Shown: positions 31,501-37,138 of the stretch, piece after piece
How positions within the stretch are numbered: position 1 is the first letter of the stretch
Layout: every line of letters starts with the position of its first letter
Source of the DNA: Ophiura sarsii
Taxonomy: Eukaryota; Echinodermata; Ophiuroidea; Amphilepidida; Ophiuridae
Direction: 5' to 3'
DNA: 64,000 bases
Assembly (NCBI GenBank): GCA_035610835.1
Contig: CM069446.1
Span: 5,148,075 to 5,212,074, forward strand
The notes under the pieces: model-generated
What the model saw: the letters and a program-made list of their open reading frames with translations, nothing else
The model's database searches: none
What the model was told of the DNA's origin: nothing
Translations under genes and position numbers: made by a program

Positions 31501-32530
31501 AGGATTAAATTCCAACAGTAATAATTTGGGGGTTATAAGTACCTCTCCCGATTAATTATGATTATACTTGGGCCACAGGCATCTACAATAGTCCTTAATG
31601 TTCACATCTATCAAATATTTCCCTTTTCTATCTTTTCAGATTCTTATCTTTTGGAAACTTAACAAAGGAACAGAAATGAGTGTTAGTACTATGCCTAGTT
31701 GGGCGAATAATGCAGATTCAAAATCAGAACATTCTCTAACGCTAACACTCTCAAAGGTATTTATATTTATAAGGTTTTAAATCGTCGGAGTTTGCTTATG
31801 ACTAATCGTTTCGGCAATACAATTACGTGAGCATGATTCGGATTTTAGTGCTATTCATTTGGCCAATTCTAAGAGACAAAATGTACCTATTGATGAATTA
31901 CAATCGTTCTACGTTGCAAATATTTCTTAAACAGACGTTAAACAATACAAGTGACTGATTTCTTGGCGGAAAAAGGCCTATAATTAGTCAGAACCAGACC
32001 AGGACAGTCATCAATCTTAACCCTACCCTAGAAAACCGTGGAAAAAGTCATATTTGCTTTTCATAGGAACTAAGAGCTCTTTATTACAGGACTAAATGGA
32101 CATATTTCAAGTCTCTCGAAGATATATTTTCTATCACTGACTACCTGATTAACTATTCTAAATGTTGTATGTAAGGAAAACTGATAAAGATACCATCATG
32201 TTAAGATTCAACATTCGAGGCATCACTGTGGCTTGACTTGTAACAACGAACATTTGACTGAATATCAGTATTCCAGTGTGCTAAAGGCGTGTAAATACAT
32301 TCGAGTTGATATTATACTATTTGCAAGCTACAAAGGTGAATTTTGCCTACAATCTAATTGATACATGATAGTTTAGCATTATATTCAGAAATCATCTATT
32401 GTTTTCTATTCAGTATTTAAATCGGGCGGTTATACCTAATCATACAATACGGAGAGAAAACGAAAAAACATGTATTTATCTTTGGGGTAATTTTCCGTGT
32501 CCGTTGTCCAAAATCTCTCTCTGGCTTTGA
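2859..32530 (+). CDS. GABA-B-type metabotropic receptor gene (5' partial, 3' end tentative)
   Basis: This is the whole-gene entry; the exons follow separately. The product would be a plasma-membrane class C GPCR: an extracellular Venus-flytrap domain, seven membrane helices and an intracellular tail. Known GABA-B receptors are obligate GB1/GB2 heterodimers that bind GABA on GB1 and couple to Gi/o through GB2. Fifteen exons joined at gt..ag sites keep one frame for about 649 codons. Landmarks are SSPAISDRTRFP, a lobe core with YYDSMTLMALALN, PSLNNLIAAGC (TM2), GFTLAMGALFMKTYRV (TM3) and FLAWKTRNV (TM5 to loop 3). The 7TM and loop 3 are closest to GABA-B2. The signal peptide and first lobe strands must lie upstream of the window. 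No family coiled coil was found in the tail. Whether it binds GABA cannot be judged from this sequence; invertebrates have several divergent GABA-B-like paralogues. Confidence 0.93.
3167..4236. mobile_element. Non-autonomous TIR element rich in ACTAG words
   Basis: The termini are CACTGAAAACAAAAACT and its inverted copy AGTTTTTGTTTTCAGTG (right copy with one change). The interior of 1070 bp contains dozens of degenerate CTAGT, ACTAATA and AACTAGTTG words. It is similar in length and in CACTG ends to the element at 7821-8889. There is no transposase. Confidence 0.65.
4237..5400. other. Intron, no gene seen
   Basis: AT-rich intron sequence of the receptor. Short open frames on the minus strand (4849-5046) have no recognisable domain. 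Nothing else stands out. Confidence 0.4.
5450..7325. repeat. Tandem array, 73-bp unit, about 25 copies
   Basis: The unit contains aatgtatttgtttcaatgaa, gcatgtgttataaggctatg and ttggaataggtaagactgca. Copies are diverged at the left edge and near identical in the middle. A five-unit higher-order repeat of about 366 bp is visible (variant attatagtattcag at 6041 and again at 6407). It lies in a receptor intron and ends about 330 bp before exon b. Each unit carries aggtaaga, a donor-like word. Confidence 0.93.
7656..7813 (+). CDS. Receptor exon b: ligand lobe 1 (SSPAISDRTRFP)
   Basis: This 158-nt exon starts after ctgcag (phase 1) and ends at GAG|gtacgt (phase 0). It encodes ASSPAISDRTRFPLTLQTYP, then NPGRVGFIKLMKWKRVAIVF. 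These match the GABA-B core SS(P/T)ALS(D/N)R.RFPTFFRT.P...NP.R..L...WKR(V/I)A. The SS pair at the start corresponds to serines near the GABA pocket of GB1, but pocket identity cannot be settled here. Seven bases after the exon, a TIR element (7821-8889) is inserted. Confidence 0.95.
7821..8889. mobile_element. Non-autonomous TIR element rich in TTGGTCAA words
   Basis: The ends CACTGCAAATGTG(T)TGGTCA and TGACCAA(C)CACATTTGCAGTG are inverted copies flanked by TA on both sides (gta|..|tac). The interior is packed with TTGTTGGTCAA, TTGACCAAC and TTGGGCAAA words and holds a long palindrome (8214-8475). It inserted 7 bp after the splice donor of exon b. There is no transposase; the open frames inside are repeat translations. 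Confidence 0.8.
8214..8475. repeat. Long imperfect palindrome inside the 7821-8889 element
   Basis: The left arm aaggtaagtcacaattatta..catcaagaacgagttcaag..attccgtgaataattt is inverted on the right as aaattattcacggaat..cttgaactcgttcttgatg..aattgtgacttac. The arms are about 70 bp, with a second inner pair around aagcttac. It may be an independent MITE nested in the larger element. Confidence 0.8.
8893..10515. other. Intron with simple repeats and a small hairpin
   Basis: It contains a poly-C tract (9241-9276) and a hairpin at about 9040-9130 (gatcagctccaaattggcg / cgccaatttggaactgat). No exon was recognised. Confidence 0.5.
10516..10623 (+). CDS. Receptor exon c: lobe 2 entry
   Basis: This 108-nt, phase 0-0 exon lies between actag and gtaagt. 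It encodes NMKDLIRLLEDVNIRILTVE followed by AVSDTDNPDQHIQSLL. This fits the family helix-strand L..L...L...GI.I...ESF.DDP...I..LK. The acidic helix and the following SDTD segment are the usual start of ligand lobe 2. Confidence 0.92.
10624..13617. other. Intron, no gene seen
   Basis: AT-rich sequence with a GC-richer patch of cgcgcgc words at 11340-11410 and 13325-13375. The open frames here lack domain motifs or splice context. Confidence 0.4.
13618..13670. repeat. (TA)n microsatellite
   Basis: Uninterrupted TA dinucleotides. Further TA runs at about 14349-14372 and 14574-14602 bracket the ribozyme-bearing repeats. Confidence 0.95.
13671..14160 (-). mobile_element. 338-bp tandem repeat with hammerhead ribozyme (retrozyme-like)
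   Basis: The sequence from 13671 (attattattgacaaccattt) repeats at 14009, a 338-bp period. The first unit is complete and the second stops at about 14160. Read on the minus strand, each unit carries the hammerhead core (see next entry). Tandem units of 300-400 bp with a type I hammerhead having a very short stem III are the known form of animal retrozymes, which spread through small circular RNA; assigning this locus to them is inference. There is no ORF. Confidence 0.72.
13776..13846 (-). ncRNA. Hammerhead ribozyme motif (minus strand), first 338-bp unit
   Basis: On the minus strand: CTGACGA (13836-13830), stem II of TGGACAA paired with TTGTCCA around a 15-nt loop, GAAA, then stem III ACT/AGT with a 3-nt loop, then A17. 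The predicted cut is between 13786 and 13785. Stem I pairs TCGC with GCGA and then opens into a larger internal loop. All invariant core bases (CUGANGA, GAAA) are present; the 10.1/11.1 position is a U-U mismatch instead of a pair. Confidence 0.8.
14161..14349 (+). repeat. Inverted, internally deleted copy of the 338-bp unit
   Basis: This is the reverse complement of the unit, joined head to head to the truncated second copy. An internal segment of about 115 bp is missing, so that gagcactct runs straight into CTGACGA (14260). The join falls at the shared word CTGA. The hammerhead core, stem II and stem III are kept on the plus strand, but the 5' half of stem I is gone, so this copy should not be able to form the full fold. 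Confidence 0.75.
14372..14512. repeat. 64-bp-arm inverted repeat carrying a second hammerhead family
   Basis: The arms 14372-14435 and 14449-14512 are perfect inverted copies with a 13-bp spacer. Each arm holds CTGACGA, a stem II TCGC-GTAA-GCGA, GAAA, then ACC/GGT stem III. The minus-strand copy also has a good stem I (next entry). Confidence 0.85.
14396..14443 (-). ncRNA. Hammerhead ribozyme motif (minus strand), second family
   Basis: On the minus strand: stem I CAGATTGC paired with GCAAACTG (one A-A mismatch), CTGACGA at 14435-14429, a fully paired 4-bp stem II with loop GTAA, GAAA, stem III ACC-CAA-GGT, A17. The predicted cut is between 14404 and 14403. It is the most compact complete hammerhead in the window. 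The mirrored plus-strand copy lacks the 5' strand of stem I. Confidence 0.8.
14638..15000. repeat. CAGTGGCGTA repeat with GA-rich and 18-bp minisatellite parts
   Basis: It starts ccagtggcgtaacagccggg with a G-run, then a purine-rich low-complexity block (14731-14855). It ends in tandem gtgaccgtgcgaaatttt units. The same 18-bp unit and the same ggcgta start recur at 60356-60630, and a related start at 46804. Open frames in the purine block are composition artefacts. Confidence 0.7.
15065..15130 (+). CDS. Receptor exon d: DARII strand
   Basis: This 66-nt, phase 0-0 exon lies between ttag and gtaaga. It encodes GHDARIIILAVYESAALSFACK, equivalent to the very conserved (Q/E)DARII.G.FYE..AR.VFCE.Y segment of GABA-B receptors. 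It is one of the clearest family matches in the extracellular domain. The conserved cysteine is kept (FACK). Confidence 0.93.
15131..15837. other. Intron, no gene seen
   Basis: AT-rich receptor intron. Nothing recognisable beyond the flanking splice sites. Confidence 0.4.
15838..16032 (+). CDS. Receptor exon e: MYGEKYVFMLPGW
   Basis: This 195-nt, phase 0-0 exon lies between tttaaag and gtaagt. It begins AYKYGMYGEKYVFMLPGWSL, matching AY...MYG.KYVW.LPGW of GABA-B1/B2. It goes on through a Cys (APCGTEI) and a variable region ending SISYGGVV. The GABA-B acceptor-side cysteine pattern (C..EI...VE) is kept. The following intron of about 4.45 kb contains a Penelope-like element and a satellite array. 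Confidence 0.95.
16310..16345 (+). ncRNA. Degenerate hammerhead-like motif before the Penelope relic
   Basis: ttgacaa, then ggg-ttaa-gccc as a short hairpin, then GAAACGTC. Penelope-like elements carry hammerheads in their terminal pseudo-LTRs, and this arrangement and position fit. The first core strand deviates from CUGANGA, so activity is doubtful. Confidence 0.45.
16500..18260 (+). pseudogene. Penelope-like retroelement, broken reverse transcriptase
   Basis: Fragments in several frames read in Penelope order. First comes DRFIKQYRTDVEP and IIKSVDKGYAVVIWRKDLYI (family: II.PADKG.AVVV....Y..EA.R). Then LSKIYKVDCPGRPIVS, LFAMDARSLYTSIQHA (family: L.T.DV.SLYT.IPH), FKGIAMGSKIGPSVACL (family: GTAMGT..AP..A.L) and TDSHSYLMCDPSHSPGCKNS near the end (family: PTD.H.YL...S.HP.H.K..IP). 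Stops and frameshifts make it dead. A 296-bp MITE splits it at 16929-17224. The GIY-YIG endonuclease end is not recognisable. It lies in a receptor intron, sense to the gene. Confidence 0.88.
16929..17224. mobile_element. MITE nested in the Penelope element, 6-bp TSD
   Basis: The ends AGGCCCGTAAGA and, inverted, TCTTACGGCCCTG are followed inwards by G-runs or C-runs. The flanking direct repeat AGCACC (16923-16928 and 17225-17230) is a likely target-site duplication. Removing the insert and one TSD rejoins the Penelope sequence. The interior has cgcgcgctacgcgcg words. Confidence 0.8.
18261..18659. other. Intron, no gene seen
   Basis: Sequence between the Penelope relic and the satellite array; no motif or exon was recognised. 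Confidence 0.35.
18660..20483. repeat. Tandem array, 53-54-bp unit, about 34 copies, abutting an exon
   Basis: The unit contains accctgaacccagcgtatta, attccacagcaccgccttg and tataatattg(c/t)ttt. Positions of successive gaaccc words step by 53-54. A nine-unit higher-order repeat of 480 bp is seen (18781-18940 matches 19261-19420). The last unit runs into tattgcttttcag, which is the acceptor of exon f. Frames through it on both strands give repeated peptides (e.g. GGAVELIRWVQ on minus) that are not genes. Confidence 0.95.
20484..20732 (+). CDS. Receptor exon f: YYDSMTLMALALN
   Basis: This 249-nt, phase 0-0 exon starts at ttttcag and ends at gtgagt. It encodes a charged variable stretch, then RIYYDSMTLMALALNNS, LEDFTYHDNDMTKIFNYN and MDFIGIS. 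These align with AYDA.WALALALNKT...LEDF.Y....IT..I..A....F.GVSG. The family Tyr-Asp before the ALALN helix is kept. The splice acceptor lies at the edge of the tandem array 18660-20483, whose last unit supplies the pyrimidine tract. Confidence 0.96.
20733..21431. other. Intron, no gene seen
   Basis: AT-rich receptor intron, with a pyrimidine-rich patch at about 21063-21090. No exon was recognised. Confidence 0.35.
21432..21575. repeat. Near-perfect hairpin MITE
   Basis: The arms of about 68 bp (agggtccatatccaaactct ... ccaacg) pair with the inverted right arm around a 5-nt loop (gtatt). There are only a few mismatches, suggesting recent origin. Confidence 0.85.
21687..21819. repeat. Short TIR MITE
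   Basis: CTGTTGTACGGGCCCGACC at the left and its inverted match GGTCGGACCCGTACAACAG at the right, with an AT-rich interior of about 90 bp. Confidence 0.75.
21944..22010 (+). CDS. Receptor exon g: GVMKINGTRDRDGVQLY
   Basis: This 67-nt exon (phase 0 to 1) lies between tatatag and gtatgt. It encodes GVMKINGTRDRDGVQLYISQYR, the equivalent of G.V.FD..G.R.....I.Q.. in the family. The join to exon f gives GIS-GVMKIN, as expected for F.GVSG.V.F. Confidence 0.9.
22666..22752 (+). CDS. Receptor exon h: end of ligand domain
   Basis: This 87-nt exon (phase 1 to 1) lies between caacag and gtagtg. It encodes DKRGDPILYFDASGEKVTWI followed by QGNAPIKWKG. The family has (K)IG.YD...D.L.W.....W.GG at this place. 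The gtagtg donor is non-optimal but is the only gt keeping phase 1. A mariner-type relic starts 65 bp downstream. Confidence 0.88.
22818..23814. mobile_element. Mariner-type element relic, TA target
   Basis: The ends CAGGGTGAGTCAAAAAA and TTTTTTGACTCACCCTG are flanked by TA. The length of 997 bp is close to a mariner, but only the transposase C-terminal part is recognisable (next entry). Confidence 0.8.
23109..23246 (+). pseudogene. Transposase C-terminal remnant (mariner/IS630-like)
   Basis: The frame reads LRQRIDNACRALRRRRISRP, then NSMKTRARLCINNNGGHVEG and a stop. The pattern RI..AC..I.....I......R..LCI..NGGH.EHL is the usual tail of IS630/mariner transposases in invertebrates. No DDE residues are left upstream. 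Confidence 0.6.
23917..24067 (+). CDS. Receptor exon i: linker and TM1
   Basis: This 151-nt exon (phase 1 to 2) lies between tttgtag and gtaaat. It encodes NRIPVDGKSYILTFVVVNRT and then a hydrophobic helix RIVLFTFTSMSICLALAFIG ending INVRHRNER. It matches the GABA-B linker P.D....... and TM1 with the NVRYRN-like first intracellular turn. It marks the switch from the extracellular domain to the membrane domain. Confidence 0.94.
24068..25151. other. Intron with SINE-like fragments
   Basis: The word atagcgccttacatcacaaa followed by gcactttacaatc (24149-24181) is a common start of marine-invertebrate short repeats whose other end appears at 25420-25465. No exon was recognised. Confidence 0.4.
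25152..25328. repeat. Hairpin MITE
   Basis: Arms of about 80 bp: aaatattttctgctctt..gggatctggtggaatctatt and the inverted right arm ending agcagtaaatattt. The centre is tcgcccttcgg. Both strands give look-alike frames because of the symmetry. Confidence 0.88.
25329..25530 (+). repeat. SINE-like tail with (TTA)n microsatellite
   Basis: taaagcgccttggggtc and ggcgctataaaatgcg are followed by about 22 TTA units. The same kind of word (gcatttataatgcgcc) flanks an AAT run at 49070-49120. Confidence 0.7.
26260..26405. repeat. Imperfect foldback
   Basis: ttacaggtgtaactccca..gactcggtcgataggtc is inverted at the right as gctatcgacctatt..cgagtctgagtaacacctgtga. The arms are diverged. Confidence 0.5.
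26611..27204. mobile_element. Foldback element with about 220-bp arms
   Basis: The outer ends tacacctagcacataaagtc and gactttatgtgctaggtgta are inverted. Homology of the arms runs to about 26830 and resumes at about 26976, with small indels. The loop is about 145 bp, with no ORF. It lies in the intron between TM1 and TM2. Confidence 0.88.
27304..27436 (+). CDS. Receptor exon j: TM2
   Basis: This 133-nt exon (phase 2 to 0) lies between cag and gtaggt. It encodes AMKVTSPSLNNLIAAGCILL and YASVYINGLDHSNLDDVTLAVLCY. This matches I..S.P.LNN....GC.L......GLD........C of GABA-B TM2 and extracellular loop 1. The cysteine before TM3, which forms the class C disulfide with loop 2, is present (VLCY). 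Confidence 0.96.
27437..28039. other. Intron, no gene seen
   Basis: AT-rich receptor intron between TM2 and TM3 exons. No repeat or exon was recognised. Confidence 0.4.
28040..28150 (+). CDS. Receptor exon k: TM3 and loop 2
   Basis: This 111-nt, phase 0-0 exon lies between atttcag and gtacgt. It encodes AQLACVAIGFTLAMGALFMK and TYRVHLIFAKAAKAIKV, matching A..W....GF.LG.G.MF.KTWRVH.IF....K of GABA-B2. The basic second intracellular loop, which contacts the G protein in GB2, is shorter in lysines here. Confidence 0.97.
28151..29039. other. Intron, no gene seen
   Basis: The patch around 28255-28280 (ctaggtgcgaatcccg) resembles a Pol III B box but no tRNA fold could be drawn. Nothing else was recognised. 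Confidence 0.35.
29040..29162 (+). CDS. Receptor exon l: TM4
   Basis: This 123-nt, phase 0-0 exon lies between tttccag and gtatga. It encodes DIQDNHLIRWLMALVMMDIL and then IIALWIGLDMMYIVNEKLEPQ. This matches I.D..L........L.DV.IL..W...DP..R of TM4, with D and W kept. The DP after TM4 is replaced by DM. Confidence 0.94.
29170..29630. repeat. Dispersed repeat with GCGTTCTCATT and TCGAGTCCAC words
   Basis: The words gcgttctcatt(g/a) and (g/t)cgagtccac recur several times in both orientations (29175-29620). This looks like a decayed DNA transposon or composite MITE, without clear ends. Confidence 0.45.
29929..30106 (+). CDS. Receptor exon m: extracellular loop 2, TM5
   Basis: This 178-nt exon (phase 0 to 1) lies between actaaag and gtaagc. 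It encodes a loop with VLRQCYSHYQ (the loop-2 cysteine of the class C disulfide), TM5, and FLAWKTRNVTIDSLNDS. GABA-B2 has FLAWETRNVSIPALNDSK here, while GB1 differs, so this exon gives the best evidence for a GB2-like membrane domain. An intact-looking hammerhead motif lies in the following intron. Confidence 0.97.
30296..30389 (+). ncRNA. Hammerhead ribozyme motif with long stem I (plus strand)
   Basis: Outer stem I pairs 30296-30318 with 30367-30389 (21 of 23 pairs) and inner stem I pairs AGTTGT (30321) with GCAACT (30359). The core is CTGATGA (30327-30333), stem II CGC-acaa-GCG with a U-U at its base, GAAA (30346-30349), stem III ACT-ctg-AGT and A17. The predicted cut is between 30358 and 30359. 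It lies between the TM5 and TM6 exons, in the sense of the receptor, so a primary transcript would contain it. No neighbouring tandem copy was found. Confidence 0.82.
30860..31023 (+). CDS. Receptor exon n: TM6 and TM7
   Basis: This 164-nt exon (phase 1 to 0) lies between cttgacag and gttagt. The phase-1 join to exon m gives LNDS-RYIAASVYIIALVVI, equivalent to LNDSKYIGMSVYNV. It then reads SVTSRDVNAQFILIG and a last helix ending LLLLFLPK, as in CLVFVPK. The basic residue after NDS in loop 3 (R here, K in GB2) is conserved. Confidence 0.96.
31640..31756 (+). CDS. Receptor exon o: start of cytoplasmic tail
   Basis: This 117-nt, phase 0-0 exon lies between ttttcag and gtattt. It encodes ILIFWKLNKGTEMSVSTMPS and then a Ser/Thr-rich stretch. 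It sits where GB2 has LITLRTNPDAATQ... after TM7. The composition (serines, one Lys at the end) fits a soluble tail. If the donor were not used, translation would stop after seven more residues, at 31780. Confidence 0.85.
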
Positions 32531-34229
32531 TTGCACCATGACAAATGTCAAATAAGTATCAATTAGCATTTACTATAAATGTGTAGCCATGATTCAGAGC
32601 TATAATCAAATGTCATGAGGCTGACATTCATATTAGCGATGATATGAGTGAGGAGGTAGAACTTATTGAATGACCCTCGTAGATATTATTGCATTATTGT
32701 TATTCGTTGATGTATGTATGAAGATATTACAACTGCCTAGAAACCCCGTTTGCTTTGTGTAATGTAATTATTCTCGTAGATCGCATACTGTGAGGCTAAT
32801 CTCATTATAGGGGAGTGGAATCCTACTTTTATAGCAGGAAACAGGTGGTTTCCTCTTCCCAACAGTGAGATGCAAGAGTGTACCCTTTTCATCATTCTAA
32901 GAGAAAATAAGCAATTCAAAATTTCTCGTAAACTATATACCAACAAAGATAACGATTTGTCGTATCTTATATTCAACAGAAGCAGGCTGAGCTGACTGTA
33001 CTACGACAAGTTGCAGAACAGTTATGATTAGATTTGTTACTCGTTGTGGCCCTTCTGGTGGCGGATCTGTATCTTCAAAATGGTTTTCCAGATTGTTTAG
33101 TATCCTTTCCCTCGAACAACAGTCAGCAGCAAGTCGATCAAATATATGTACATGAACAAATATCGCTGGCATTGATATTCCTTCAGTGCACATTATTTGC
33201 AAAATAAAACCAAAATACCATTTTAATGTCTGCAGTTAAAATATTGATGTTTGAATTAACATTAATAACTTTAGATAATGATTGGGCATCAGGATGAACA
33301 TACATATATCGTTCACATGATTGTTGGTAAATTACGAACTCATCTGGTATCGAGCAGAGAGAACTACGCCATTTTTGAAATAAGATAAGCCTTCGTCTGG
33401 AATCGAACTGATTACTTTTTTTTATCTCTAGAACGACACTTTGTCCATGATTGGGCGTTCTTCACTAATACGATGCCCTCAACCGTGAAGAAATCATTTT
33501 CATTTCATACAATACCCTAGGCCCCACCTGCAAGAAAACACACACATACACACTTGAATTCGGAGAACTCCATTATTCGATGACGCGAACGTAGACAAAC
33601 TGTCCTCCCCTATATCAAGGGGGGACTATACTCACATCACAAAAAGGCCTAGTTTATTATAGTAGACCTGATATAAGATTTGATAGCCATACCTGATCAG
33701 ATGTTCTACATTACCTCGGCTTTCTTGACTTATAGCTCTTCATTGTCCTCATTCTTCAGTCTTATTGTTTTCACTCTTCTTCTATTCTTTTTCCTGTTAC
33801 CATCTGACAGTGACAGGTTGAGCTTGTAACCATTCATGGCTTTCTGCTAGAAAATGTATTGTTATCAATCAGAGGATACGGTATTCATGTTCGGCGATCC
33901 TTTATGATGCTGAAATTTAATGTTCAGTTAGCATGATTAATTTATACATATCAATCCAACTAGACGATACATTTTACTTGCGTACGTCGAAACGAATTTA
34001 GTCATTACCCTTACAACCAATCGATGCACAGTTTACTGAGCATCATTTACATATTTAGCCTATAGTTGACTGCACCAAATGAAAATACATATTAAAACCT
34101 CCTGACACGGAGCAAGTTAGGGATCAAAATGGGGGTAAAACACAAAGTGGGCTAGAAGTGTCAAAAGGTATGTCGAATTTATATGGCTCTAAACATGTCT
34201 AAAGATTAAGAAAGTAACAAGGTTGTCAG
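31757..34229. other. Receptor 3' region and intergenic DNA
   Basis: It holds the candidate terminal exon (32414-32530), a possible polyA signal at 33203 and a short CA-rich tract near 33535. No other gene was recognised. Confidence 0.4.
32414..32530 (+). CDS. Candidate terminal exon of the receptor
   Basis: A strong acceptor (tattgttttctattcag) opens a phase-0 frame of 38 codons ending in TGA. The peptide begins YLNRAVIPNHTIRRENEK and has no family motif. A rival short exon is 31935-31958 (TLNNTSD, stop). A possible AATAAA is at 33203. None of these carries the coiled coil that GB1 and GB2 use to pair, so the true tail may lie further on or be lost. A transcript would decide. Confidence 0.4.
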   Translation, partial: YLNRAVIPNHTIRRENEKTCIYLWGNFPCPLSKISLWL

Positions 34230-35318
34230 TACCATTAGCGAGTTTGCCGACGATACAACCATTTTTGTTTAAACACCCAATTGTATTATGAACGTGAAGT
34301 CTATCTTTGATAAATTCACTAAGCTATCCGGGCTTGCAACTAAAAAATGATAAGTGATAAGTTATGGATCTGATCTTTGAAAGATAACGATAACTGTGTT
34401 GGTGATGTCAAATGGAAACTAGCTCCAAACAACACTATAACAATCATAGGTGTCACCTTCTCACCAAGTACTTCCATTGATAATCACGAATGTAATTGGA
34501 TTAGTAAAACGGAAAATATTGAACGCTCTGTACGTGCTTGGAAAATGCGTGGCCTCTTAGTGACAGATAAAAAAATGATTATTAAAACACTGTTAGCATC
34601 ACAATTTTCATACATATCTCTGTCATTGATATCCCCGATAAAACTATTATGAAACTCTATAACTTGTTCGTTTACATTTATTTGGGGCAGAGATGAAGCA
34701 GATTAAACGTAACACAGTGATTGCAGATTACGATAAAGGTGGTATAAACATGTTAATTTTTCGATTCACTTAAGCTGTCATAGATTAAAAAACTTAACAA
34801 CTCAGATATTGCATGTTTGAAAAATATCCCATTGTACTATATAAACAAGTTGGGTATTGGTATAAATATATTGAATTGTAACTATACATTTAAGCAGCTT
34901 AACAACATGTGTCATATTATGTTAAAGAGATTGCCTTCATTTTCTATAAGCTATTTAAAATCTAGTTCGACACTAAGCAAGTTATAATCAAAGAGGATAT
35001 TGCATCATGTCTTAATCAAGTTATATGAAATAACGATGTTATCCAATTGAAAAGAAATACAATATTTTTCATAGACTGGATTAAGTCGGGTATTATTTTT
35101 GTGGGTGACCTATTCGACGATGATGGTTCATTCTATTCCATAAGCTACTTCCGTAATCGTCTAAATGATAAGGGTGCCGTAATGTTACAGTATTACGCTC
35201 TCCGCAATGCGCTCCCCTTTTATAATTGGAAGATAGCACAGACTCCTGATGATAATGCCATGACTCCTGATAACTCCTGAAGATGTTTATTTTAATTCAG
35301 TCTCTATTGATACTTGTA

Positions 35319-36451
35319 CAGGGTGTCCCTAAAAAAATTGTGCACATGTTTGCGCAACTTGTTGACCATGAAGTCCTAAGGTTTGGTGTAATATGTTTAT
35401 ACACACAGAAAGGTAAAACACTCAGCTTTCAGATGCCGTTTATATTGTCTGATTTGGATTTGTCAATCCGGAGATATGGACAATTAACTAGAGCTACCCA
35501 TAATCGACGTTGTGCCACTTTTACAGAATAAATGATTATGGGCGTCAAGACGATACTAACATTGGTCTATCCATGGGCATCAATCGTCTTGAAACATTGA
35601 GGTGGGCATTTGACCAGAATTGTTTAAAAGAGGCAGAGGAACAAAAATGTGAGGAACAAAACTGATGTCCTTGGAATATGTGGTAAGGGATTTCTACGAG
35701 CAGTTATTCTGGGATCCCTCTGAACTGCACGCCGCACGTTATCAATGTGTAACTGTGTCCTGCCACTTTTCATATCTTAGTCTTCCAGAATGTTCTTTAT
35801 TCATATTGGTGCTTGTACCATACCATCTACCAAGCATTTCCAATACTCCTTTGTATATAGGTGTATTCCTAGATGGTACGTGAGTGTTGAATGGCAAACT
35901 GTCTGGTGACTCTTCTGCTGGACTTCTCGTTTCGTGATGTTTTAAGACCATGAACACCCTCTTCTATCAATCATGTCTATTGAAAATTGAGGCCACACCC
36001 AGCCATATGGACGTCTATCTTGTTTTGAAAATGTAGGCCCAATAAACATTTTGTGAAACCTCGTCAAAAGGACTGGTTCGAATCATGTAACAAACATCTT
36101 TATATACAGCTCTGCTTGGATACACAGGCACTCATTCTATTATTTAAACCTATTCAATCTCAATACAAAAATGTTATTTTGCATAACACTGGTGAAGGGC
36201 AATCGTTCAAGTGGAAGTTGTATCTTAGGAGTAAACCTTTGAAACTGTAAAGTGGCACAACATCGATTATGGGTAGCTCTAGTTAATTGTCCATATCTCC
36301 GGATTGACAAATCCAAATCAGATAAAATAAACGGCATCTGAAAGCTGAGTGTTGTCCCTTTCCGTGAATATAAACATATTACACCAAACCTTAGGACTTC
36401 ATGGTCAACAAGTTGCGCAAACATGTGCACAATTTTTTTAGGGACACCCTG
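35319..36451. mobile_element. Mariner-ended foldback with about 205-bp arms, nested in LINE
   Basis: The ends CAGGGTGTCCCTAAAAAAAT and the inverted copy ATTTTTTTAGGGACACCCTG are flanked by TA. The arms run to about 35526 and from about 36243 with few mismatches. The 0.7-kb centre has no transposase motif. The same peptide (QLVDHEVLRFGVICLY) appears from both arms, a symmetry artefact. LINE homology resumes on the far side. Confidence 0.88.
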
Positions 36452-36746
36452 TACAAACAAAAGTTTTAGAAAAGCTATGATTAACAATTTGTATGTTCCT
36501 CCTCTGTGTACAAACTTGTGGTCACTGAGGTTCCCCAATTACTTTTTTAATTGGACCAACATTTTGGCTAGCCACTCCACAGTGTACCGATGGAGTTAGG
36601 TTGATCTCAGTAAATTGGAAAATCCTTCACAACATTTATCCCACCAAAGTACTGTTATGTAAGATGGGTAAAGTAGATAATAACATTTGTCACACATGCA
36701 ACGTAATTTTTTATATCGACCGTTTCTTTTTCAAATGTAATAGAGT

Positions 36747-36810
36747 TAAAGGCCTTTCCGGATCTCAAGTGTTTGCCCTGGGCAAAAGTCACATGACACG
36801 ATACGAACCC
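36747..36810. repeat. Dispersed repeat shared with 48685-48740
   Basis: aaaggcctttccggatctca..gtttgccctgggcaaaagtc is found inverted at 48685-48740. It interrupts the LINE cysteine motif. The element boundaries are unclear. Confidence 0.6.
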
Positions 36811-37138
36811 GAGTCGACACTGTCCATCTAAAATCCCATGGTGCAATGTATGATAAATCACGTGACATAATACTGGCTGTGATATGTTTGACAAACCTTG
36901 CGTTGAAATCACGTACGAACAAAATAAATGGTCTAGTAGAATTATTTCCAAAAGTAGGATTATTCATTACATTTCAATCATAATTAAATTCTTTTACGAA
37001 ATAGAATCAACTTTTGGGCGAGAACATCTGATAAAAATGTATAATAATCGAAATTTAAGGCATTTTATTCCTCGAATGTAGCGGGTAGTGGGTATGGTCA
37101 ACAATTATATATAGATTTGTTTCAGATTATTTACCGTC

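Larger units (their letters stand above)
34230..37081 (+). pseudogene. LINE (L1/Tx1-like) ORF2 3' half, decayed and split
   Basis: The reverse-transcriptase box EFADDTTIFV is at about 34240, followed by KLSGLATK. Next is VRAWKMRGLLVTDKKMIIKT with LLASQFSYISLSL, then FIWGR, and GGINM (family: FIW.G....I.R..L......GGL...). FIDWIKSGIIFVGDLFDDDG and YNWKI follow to 35280. After an inserted foldback, INWTNI-type sequence and KILHNIYPTKVLLCKMGKVD with CHTCN (zinc-knuckle-like C..C...D...H.F..C) continue to about 36740. Many stops and shifts are present. The 5' half is missing, as is usual for LINE insertions. Confidence 0.82.

Noticed and set aside
35283..36538. Two frames, one per strand, sharing QLVDHEVLRFGVICLY
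   Set aside because: They are the two inverted arms of one foldback element, not genes.
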